64,000 nt of DNA from Tetramitus jugosus (taxonomy: Eukaryota > Heterolobosea > Eutetramitea > Acrasida > Vahlkampfiidae), in assembly GCA_937625935.1 (NCBI GenBank), contig OW569345.1:248001-312000 (forward strand), written 5' to 3'. A program made the translations under genes and the position numbers. Positions within the stretch are counted from its first letter, which is position 1, and every line of letters begins with the position of its first letter. Below, piece after piece: positions 57,760-64,000 of the stretch. The notes beneath the pieces are model-generated. The model saw only the letters and a program-made list of their open reading frames with translations. It was not told the DNA's origin and made no database searches.

Positions 57760-58277
57760 AAATTGTAAGAAGAAAGTTTTGTGGTTGGTTGGTTGGGTGG
57801 ATGACTTGTTGTTTTTTGAGGGGGGATGTGTTCGTGTGTGTGGATAGGATAGTGGAGTTCGTGTTGTTTGTTTTTTATTTACAGATTTAAGAAGTTGCTT
57901 GAGGAGAGGGTGATTTGTTCGTGTTTTGTGTTTCGCTCTGTGTGGGTGTGGTGGTTCAAGGTTTGTTCTTCAGATTGAGGGGGACCTCTTCAGAGCGGAG
58001 GTGCACAAAGTTTTTTTTGAGCCCTAAAGCGGATCTTTTTCCTTCATCGCCGAAAATGAAACTCAATGAGTGATATTAGCCCAGTTGGCAGCAGAAACAG
58101 CACCCACGCAAGCAATACAGATCATTGAAGCTCTCGAACATGAACCGTAATGAGCTCCATCCAGATTCCACTTTAAAAAAACGAAACCACAAAAACTGAA
58201 AAGGAAGCTCTCCACTGGCCACTTTATTCCACCAAGCTGACTGTGTTTGTGTTGCTTATTTACCCAGTGTCTCTCTC
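57760..58277. other. Spacer with possible unassigned small exon
   Basis: 518 bp of G/T-rich spacer. On the minus strand, 58170-58063 encodes WNLDGAHYGSCSRASMICIA and onward to a stop, directly after a TTTAAAG acceptor-like site. A GTAAAT donor-like site (58263-58258) lies just downstream of the secreted gene's stop. It could be a 3'UTR-spliced or separate small exon; too weak to call as a gene. Confidence 0.3.
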
Positions 58278-58784
58278 TCAGAGATTTCTCTTCTTCTTCA
58301 ATGCAGCCTTCTTCTTGCTCAATTGAGTCAACAACTTTTTCTTGTTGTTCGCCCATTGTTTTCTCAACTTTACAATCAAAGCCTTCTTCTTGTCCATGGC
58401 ACGCTTCTTCATCTTGACCAACAATTCTTCTTCTGCACTCAAATCGGACATTGAGTTTGGACAGATCCATTGACAAGCAGAGAAGACAGAAGGACAGTAT
58501 CGATAGCAGTCACTTCCATGATCAGAAGAAACGACGTTACAGGAGGTCATGTAACCGTTCAATGAATTGGCCCAATAGTAACCACATGATTCCTCACGAT
58601 CTTCTTCTTCAGCTTCTTCAGCTTCAGCTTGGTCAAAATTTTCAACTGCAGTGGTGTCGTCATCGTGAGTCAAGTAACGATGATGTCTTGCAGGAGCAGC
58701 AACGACATTGGTAGGGTTGGAAAAAAGTGCGATAAGAGCAAAAATTGCTAGTACGAGCACAATGAGTGATGATACTCTGGACAT
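58278..58784 (-). CDS. Small secreted protein: acidic linker, six-Cys core, Lys-rich amphipathic tail
   Basis: 168 residues, ATG 58784. Signal peptide (LIVLVLAIFALIALFS). Then an acidic region (DQAEAEEAEEEDREE), a ~45-residue core with six Cys (ESCGYYW, TSCNVV, SDCYRYCPS, SACQWICPN), and a ~50-residue Lys/Leu helix (KMKKRAMDKKKALIVKLRKQ). The acidic-then-cationic layout is like precursor forms in which an acidic part neutralises a basic helix, but no known family was identified and no activity is claimed. Confidence 0.6.
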   Translation of the reverse strand: MSRVSSLIVLVLAIFALIALFSNPTNVVAAPARHHRYLTHDDDTTAVENFDQAEAEEAEEEDREESCGYYWANSLNGYMTSCNVVSSDHGSDCYRYCPSVFSACQWICPNSMSDLSAEEELLVKMKKRAMDKKKALIVKLRKQWANNKKKLLTQLSKKKAALKKKRNL

Positions 58785-58978
58785 CTTTTTTCAATAATCA
58801 AAATACGCACGGTGTAAGATATTGGTTGGTTTTTTTGTGGCGATGTCTCAAGTCAAATGTCCAGACGGAGGAACAAGTTTCCCGATAAACCCCTGTGTTG
58901 TCCTTTCCAATTTGAAAGTTCAAGGAATTGGGAACTGAACAAGAGACAAGAGAAGAAAACCAACTGCACAGAAAGCAA

Positions 58979-60043
58979 ATGCGACAGACTCAATCATCTT
59001 GGTCCATCACACCAGTTGAATGCCAAGCTTCTGATCAGCCTGATCCATGCCAAGGTCACTCAATGGTCGAAAGCAAACAAGAAGGAAACTTGCTCTTGTT
59101 CGGTGGTCGATTGAACACCCCGAAAGATGCACCCAGAGTCAGAGGCAGGCGAACCTACACGAACAACATGTATCGTTATTCGCTTGAGACTGGAAAGTGG
59201 AGTAGAGTGGTGCCTCAAGGCAACCTCGTACCGTCACCAAGGCACAATCACTCTGTTGTGATACGAGAGAGTCGCTCTACTGCTCATGAGGAACAAATGA
59301 TCATCTATGGTGGTTCAGGTGTCGATGGATACTTGGATGATGTGTTCTGTTATCATTTAGGTTCCGATACATGGGAAAAGTGGAGATGCACTGGTAATCT
59401 ACCTGGGCCCAGGCATGGCCACACTGCATGTCTGCTCGACAATGATAGAATGATTGTTTTTGGAGGGAAGGTCGGGGTGCAATCCACAGTATTCTTCAAT
59501 GATGTGTATGAACTGAATTTAGAGACAAGAGAATGGACCAGACTATGGAAGAAAGAGAATGGTAATAAGAATGTTCAACCGTCACCCAGGTGTTGGCACT
59601 CGGCCAATATGATCAGTGATCATGAAATGATGATATTTGGTGGCTTTAGTTTCAATGGCAAAAGAGAGATTTACTTTGATGACACTTGGATATTTAATCT
59701 GAGAGATAATACTTGGACTGAAATCAAATCAACAGATCCTGTTCCATTGGCACGCAATAGGCAGACTTGCACGCTTTTAGGAGAGAACGTTGTGCTGTTT
59801 GGAGGCAATTACTTGAACTACGGTGGTGGCAATATTGAGGATATCTTTCTGGGTGACATATGGCTGTTCTCCTTGAGCTCCAGGAAGTGGGAGCCTGTCG
59901 AGCAAATAGAAGGAAATGAACCAGCACTTCTCAGAGGACATCACTCTGCGACTCTTGTAGGGGACTCCATTTACTTGTTTGGTGGTGAGATGAGTCTGAC
60001 ACGATACAACGATATGCACGTGATTCGAGCGTTACCAGCATAA
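58979..60043 (+). CDS. Kelch-repeat protein
   Basis: 354 residues from ATG 58979. Six kelch blades with GHS/GG and W spacing: PCQGHSMVESKQEGNLLLFGG, PSPRHNHSVVI with IIYGGSGVDGYLDDVF, PGPRHGHTACLL with IVFGG, PSPRCWHSANMI with MIFGGFSF, VPLARNRQTCTLLGENVVLFGG, LLRGHHSATLVGDSIYLFGG. It is essentially a bare beta-propeller. The start is uncertain: a nearby ATG at 58843 opens another frame (27+ residues ending at TGA 58951) that could be a spliced first exon. Confidence 0.82.
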   Translation: MRQTQSSWSITPVECQASDQPDPCQGHSMVESKQEGNLLLFGGRLNTPKDAPRVRGRRTYTNNMYRYSLETGKWSRVVPQGNLVPSPRHNHSVVIRESRSTAHEEQMIIYGGSGVDGYLDDVFCYHLGSDTWEKWRCTGNLPGPRHGHTACLLDNDRMIVFGGKVGVQSTVFFNDVYELNLETREWTRLWKKENGNKNVQPSPRCWHSANMISDHEMMIFGGFSFNGKREIYFDDTWIFNLRDNTWTEIKSTDPVPLARNRQTCTLLGENVVLFGGNYLNYGGGNIEDIFLGDIWLFSLSSRKWEPVEQIEGNEPALLRGHHSATLVGDSIYLFGGEMSLTRYNDMHVIRALPA

Positions 60044-60108
60044 CCAAATCAACAATTGTGTTTGTTACATAAATTATCTTTACTGTTCCATACATAAATA
60101 TTAGATCC

Positions 60109-63100
60109 TTAGCTTCTGATATCGGCTAGCAGATTCTGGATGACGTGCATCATGAGTTTCATTCTCTTCTTCAACATACCACTCTCTCCTCGTTTATCAG
60201 GAGTGCATTGATCCATTTGTTGAATAGCCAAACGCAAATTTTGTGAAACAGTGTTCAAAATGTCTGCACCATGGTAGACTACGACGTCGCTTGTGGTCTC
60301 CAAACCCAACATGCATTGTTCCAACCATTCCATTTTGAGTTTCAAGAATTCATCCAAGGAGAGGTCATAAGCCAATTGTTGAACAAGAGAGAGAAGAACA
60401 GGTTGATCCAAATCGCTCAGGATATCAAGCTTGAACTTTGGGAGAACACGCAACAAATTAGGGAGATTAGAACCACTCAAAGCTCTACCGAGAGCCTTGG
60501 TAAACTCACCTTGTTCAATCAAGTCATCGACTTCCTTCTTCAACAATTCTTCGGCGTTCATCTGTTGAACAGGTGATGCACTAACGACAACACCACCCAT
60601 GGACAACTTGGATATCTCGCCAGTGATGCGGTGAGACAGATTTTCAATGACGGGCAAAACTTCACTTCTCATGACATGTTCAACACTCTGTCCAACAACA
60701 CGAGAGAGATCAGATGGCATTGCACTTTGTCCAGATATTCTTGGAACAATTTCTTGGTTCATCATTTCACATAAATCTTCAGGCAGATCAGTAGTTAATG
60801 AGCTGGAAATTGTTTTCAAGAGTTCAATCTGATTCTTGTTTGAGTGATCAACAGTCTGTTGGTGGAATTGCTGCATTTGCACAAAGTATTGATTCATGAG
60901 AGTTGCCATATTGTTAAACAAACGAGCTTCCAATGTACCTAATGCTTCGTTGAACTCAGTTCTTGTGAGGTAATCCCCAGATCCTTCGGTTGCACTGATA
61001 GTTGGAGCACTAGGTTGCACAACAGGCATTTCCTTCTTCATAATCTGAGGGGTGGCTTCAACTGCTTGTGATTGTTGTGAAGCAGCAGGCTTCTCTGCTC
61101 TTTTGGCCAGTTTTGGTTGCTTTTGTTGTTGTGGCTGAGGTTGTTGAGGGGTTGGCTTTGCAGGAGTTTGACGGGTTGACTTCAAGATGGACTGCTCTAG
61201 CTCCTCAGCACTAACGGCATCCTCCATTTTTTGCTTTTCTGGTTGTGGTTGTGGCTGTGGTTGAACTTGAACAGGTTGAGGTGCTTGTTGTTGCTGCTGT
61301 AGAGGTGCTTGAATTTGTTCCTTTGGAGATACTGAACCAACAGCAATTGGAGAGGAGATATGATCTCCCATATTGATTTGAACAAAGCTAACAAATGCAG
61401 GCTGCAGACAGAATATTCCCAATGTGTCTCCCTTTTGCTCAGCGACACAACTGAACACACCATCTCTAATACCAACCAAGTACAGCGTCTTTCTGTCCTT
61501 AAAGTCATAAATGTAACACTGATTGCCATTACGATTCGAAATGACCATATATTGAATGTCATTGTTGACGTGAATGTGATAACTTTCGTCATTTTCATGT
61601 GGCAATTCAATCGTTTGTTGTTGGCCAGTGGTGATATCTACGATTGCAATTGTAGTGTTCTGATCCAGACCAACAATGGCCAGATTGTCATGTTGATTGA
61701 TACTGAAAGGATCAGATACGTGTTGCTCCTCATCATCAGAAGATACTTCTTCTTCAGTGTGAATTTGTATCGTTTGAAGCACCAATCTCGCTTTCCAATT
61801 GTACACAACAATGGAGGAATCATGAGTGAGAACGAGCAAGTTTTGTTCATCTGCACTCAATGCGACATCGACAATCATATTCTGTGCTTCATCTTCCTCA
61901 GCATCACCACTGGAGGCACGTTTTGGTGTATTGCATCCCAAAATCATTGGCAGCGTCAGTTTTATCACATCACATTGCTTGCTCTGTGGACTAGCAAAGA
62001 ATTCTTCATCATTCTCAATGGACAATTTTTGGCCAATGCATTTTGAACAATCAAAGTGAATAATGCATCCATCTTCGGCCAATGCAAAGGCACGTGAGTG
62101 TCTCTTGGAGTACACAAACTTTCTGAACATGCCTGCAGATCGATAGATTTGGAAGATGGAACCGCCAGAGAGTTCTGGTTGTCCGACTCCACTCACGACC
62201 CAACACACAATGGTGCCATCTTGAGATCCAACACTCATCATGGTGGTCAATGCTGGAGCAGTGTCCACCTTTCTTGGCAACACAATTTCCTTAATGTCCA
62301 GAATAGCACCCTTGTGTTTCTTGAAAAATGTCTTTGTGGCCGTCATTTTTTCAAAGATTCTCAATGGACCTGGTGGTGTGGTCCATATGATGACATCAGA
62401 TGTGGTCACAATCGGCGTACCAATGTGAGAGTAGTACGGAGTGCTCATCTTTGTAATTTTCTTGTGCAGTGGATAGGGCAATCGACTCTCGTTTTGTTTA
62501 ATAAACTCGCTGCTGATTTTAGTGGTGCCATTCTCGTTCAATGGTATCAAAATTTTCTGATCGGCAGGTGAGGAGGATGTTGTTCCGTCTTGAGTGACCT
62601 CGGTGATGGGAGTTGGTGGTGTGGATGATGATGAAGATGGTTGTTGCACCTGTGGTGATGGTGATGATGATGATGCAGCGGTTGTTGTTGCTGATGGTTG
62701 AGCTCTTGTGGTAGCAGTTGGTGATGGTGATTTTGTAGTTGCAGTTGGTGTTGTTGCTGATGATGGCGTAGTTGTAGTTGTTTGTTGAGGGCTGCTGCTC
62801 ACTGCTGTTGATACAATAGGTGATGATGATGATGACGAGGATGAAACAACTGGTGAAAGAGTGTGACTAAATGGAGGCAATTGTTGTGGTGGTGTTGTCT
62901 GTTGAGGGACAGCAGTACCATCAGCCAATGTCGATACGACAGGGGATTGAGAAGGTGGTGAACGCATAGAGACAATTGCTGGATCCAAATGCAGAGGATA
63001 ATTTGGCATCATTTGAGGTGCACCCATCGCAGAAAGATGATGATGGTGGTGATGAACAGGACTCATTGGCTGTGGTTGTGGTAGTTGTGAAGGTTGATAG

Positions 63101-63246
63101 TTGGCCATATGATGAGGATAGGCAGGTGGTAGTTGATGAGGATGCAGCATGTGTGGTGGCATAGGCACTGGTGAGCCTTGTTGCTGTTGCTGCTGTTGTT
63201 GTTGTTGAAGTTGTTGATGTTGTGTGAGGTGAGCCATCCAGTCCAT
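60109..63246 (-). CDS. EDC4: Enhancer of mRNA-decapping protein 4 (EDC4/Varicose)
   Basis: 1045 residues, ATG 63246. Scaffold that links Dcp1/Dcp2 to mRNA decay in P-bodies. A Gln/Pro/His then Ser/Thr low-complexity N-terminus (~230 residues), a WD40-like propeller (VGSQDGTIVCWVVSG, KRHSRAFALAEDGCIIHF, LSADEQNLLVLTHDSSIVVYNW), a Gln/Pro linker, then coil (NEALGTLEARLFNNMATLMN) and the conserved C-terminal helical domain (IEQGEFTKALGRALSGSNLP, LDQPVLLSLVQQLAYDLS, LKLKMEWLEQCMLGL). Family order and length (~1000-1400) match. Confidence 0.88.
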   Translation of the reverse strand: MDWMAHLTQHQQLQQQQQQQQQQGSPVPMPPHMLHPHQLPPAYPHHMANYQPSQLPQPQPMSPVHHHHHHLSAMGAPQMMPNYPLHLDPAIVSMRSPPSQSPVVSTLADGTAVPQQTTPPQQLPPFSHTLSPVVSSSSSSSSPIVSTAVSSSPQQTTTTTPSSATTPTATTKSPSPTATTRAQPSATTTAASSSSPSPQVQQPSSSSSTPPTPITEVTQDGTTSSSPADQKILIPLNENGTTKISSEFIKQNESRLPYPLHKKITKMSTPYYSHIGTPIVTTSDVIIWTTPPGPLRIFEKMTATKTFFKKHKGAILDIKEIVLPRKVDTAPALTTMMSVGSQDGTIVCWVVSGVGQPELSGGSIFQIYRSAGMFRKFVYSKRHSRAFALAEDGCIIHFDCSKCIGQKLSIENDEEFFASPQSKQCDVIKLTLPMILGCNTPKRASSGDAEEDEAQNMIVDVALSADEQNLLVLTHDSSIVVYNWKARLVLQTIQIHTEEEVSSDDEEQHVSDPFSINQHDNLAIVGLDQNTTIAIVDITTGQQQTIELPHENDESYHIHVNNDIQYMVISNRNGNQCYIYDFKDRKTLYLVGIRDGVFSCVAEQKGDTLGIFCLQPAFVSFVQINMGDHISSPIAVGSVSPKEQIQAPLQQQQQAPQPVQVQPQPQPQPEKQKMEDAVSAEELEQSILKSTRQTPAKPTPQQPQPQQQKQPKLAKRAEKPAASQQSQAVEATPQIMKKEMPVVQPSAPTISATEGSGDYLTRTEFNEALGTLEARLFNNMATLMNQYFVQMQQFHQQTVDHSNKNQIELLKTISSSLTTDLPEDLCEMMNQEIVPRISGQSAMPSDLSRVVGQSVEHVMRSEVLPVIENLSHRITGEISKLSMGGVVVSASPVQQMNAEELLKKEVDDLIEQGEFTKALGRALSGSNLPNLLRVLPKFKLDILSDLDQPVLLSLVQQLAYDLSLDEFLKLKMEWLEQCMLGLETTSDVVVYHGADILNTVSQNLRLAIQQMDQCTPDKRGESGMLKKRMKLMMHVIQNLLADIRS

Positions 63247-63703
63247 GGTTGTGTGCTGTTGTTAGAGATTTCGATTTGATTGAAAAATGATTTTTTGATT
63301 TGTGTGTTCTTCTGTTGTGCGAACGTTTTTCTTTCTCTTGTTTGTTTTTGATCTCTTGGGTTCGGGATAATCACGGTCTTTTTATAGTTTGTAACTTTTT
63401 GTAATGTTCAAAGTTTTGTTTCGACTGTTGCTGTTCCCTTCACCTTTGACAGTGGTAGGAAGTACCTGTCGTGAATAGTAATAGATAACTAGAGCCTGTG
63501 AATCATCTTTGAACAGAGATACAACTCATTCCAGAAAAACGCGCCAAAATTTTCTGGTCGTTAAGAATTCATGCAATAACAGGAATAAAAAATTCGACAA
63601 CAAAACGTTTCGTTGCCTCATCAACGGTGATACAAAAAATTTCTTCCAGCCAAACAAAACAAATTCGACACGACTTGTAAACAACAAACATCAACGACAA
63701 CAA
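63247..63703. promoter_or_regulatory. Divergent spacer with E2F-like GCGCCAAAA at 63541-63549
   Basis: 457 bp between EDC4 (minus) and the truncated last gene (plus). GCGCCAAAA lies at 63541-63549. The region is otherwise T/A-rich; an in-frame extension of the last gene starts at 63509 but looks noncoding. Confidence 0.4.
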
Positions 63704-64000
63704 ATGGCAACAGCAGCACCCAGAACGGTACAACGTCGAAAACGTGCCAACAAGCAAGCAGAAACCAAAAGAAAGCGTTCTGATGACGACGACAATGAAG
63801 CAAGTGATCCAGAAGAGCAGGAAGAGCAGGAAGAACAAGTTCGATACAGTGACGATGAGATGAGTGACCAAGAAGAAGGTCAAGCATCTGACTCTGATGA
63901 AGAAGGTCATGATGATGACCAGAATGATGATGAATAGTATGTAGTGGTGGTAGTAGTAGTGTGTAGCCCGTTTTTCCTCATACCGAATCATTGAACAACA
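63704..64000 (+). CDS. First exon of a basic/acidic nuclear-type protein, 3' part beyond window
   Basis: From ATG 63704: a basic N-terminus (RTVQRRKRANKQAETKRKRS) then acidic Asp/Glu/Ser repeats. The frame reaches TAG at 63935-63937, but that TAG is part of GAATA|GTATGT, a good splice donor beginning at 63937. So the exon probably ends at 63936 and the gene continues to the right. If unspliced it would be a 77-residue protein. A basic-acidic layout suggests a nuclear or chromatin factor; family unknown. Confidence 0.5.

Noticed and set aside
58843-58953. ATG-started short frame before the kelch gene
   Set aside because: Could be a first exon but no phase-consistent junction was convincing; recorded as uncertainty in the kelch entry.

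Overview
This is a protein-dense nuclear DNA window from a eukaryotic microbe. The best fit is a heterolobosean amoeboflagellate close to Naegleria. Reasons: compact genes on both strands, spacers often under 100 bp, only 13 short GT-AG introns (about 43-166 nt) in nine genes, Asn/Gln/Ser/Thr-rich low-complexity stretches, and an amoeba-type signalling set (RasGEF with LisH, DOCK and RhoGAP regulators, RCC1-repeat proteins). The genus is inferred; species is not determinable by eye.

Layout. 0-11 kb: 3' end of an RNF213-like ubiquitin ligase, the Golgi tether COG8, a basic/acidic low-complexity protein, spliced CSTF2 (mRNA 3'-end cleavage), and a large protein joining a BRCT-like domain to a C-terminal kinase. 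11-18 kb: a decayed RCC1-repeat gene, a four-exon RhoGAP, a coiled-coil protein, a minus-strand 5S rRNA gene at 14300-14418, a 5'-truncated non-LTR retrotransposon inserted just upstream of the 5S gene with a 15-bp target-site duplication and A-rich tail, then a LisH-RasGEF and a syntaxin-16-type SNARE. 18-30 kb: small unknown proteins, an LRR protein, an MFS transporter, a secreted SH3b/C39-like protein, an ENPP-fold membrane protein lacking its metal ligands, a GPI-like surface protein and a cyclin-fold gene. 30-40 kb: COP9 signalosome subunit 2, an esterase-type hydrolase, a NERD1-like FG-GAP membrane protein, an LMBR1-family membrane protein, an HExxH protease-like protein and an OARD1-like macrodomain. 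40-48 kb: two tandem RCC1-repeat genes separated by an intron-containing tRNA-Arg(CCU), an unknown protein, a secretory FKBP and a VIPAS39/SPE-39-like trafficking protein. 48-64 kb: mitochondrial DNLZ/Zim17, a 1962-residue DOCK-C GEF, ankyrin, RBMX2/Ist3, polyQ and kelch proteins, EDC4 (decapping scaffold), and the 5' exon of a gene leaving the window.

The genes are housekeeping and signalling loci, not one operon-like system. Shared themes are mRNA processing and decay (CSTF2, RBMX2, EDC4), membrane traffic (COG8, syntaxin 16, VIPAS39) and small-GTPase control (RhoGAP, RasGEF, DOCK). Several spacers carry E2F-like TTTTGGCGC/GCGCCAAAA motifs. The most notable loci are the 5S/retrotransposon junction, the BRCT-kinase architecture, the ENPP pseudoenzyme and the decayed RCC1 copy.
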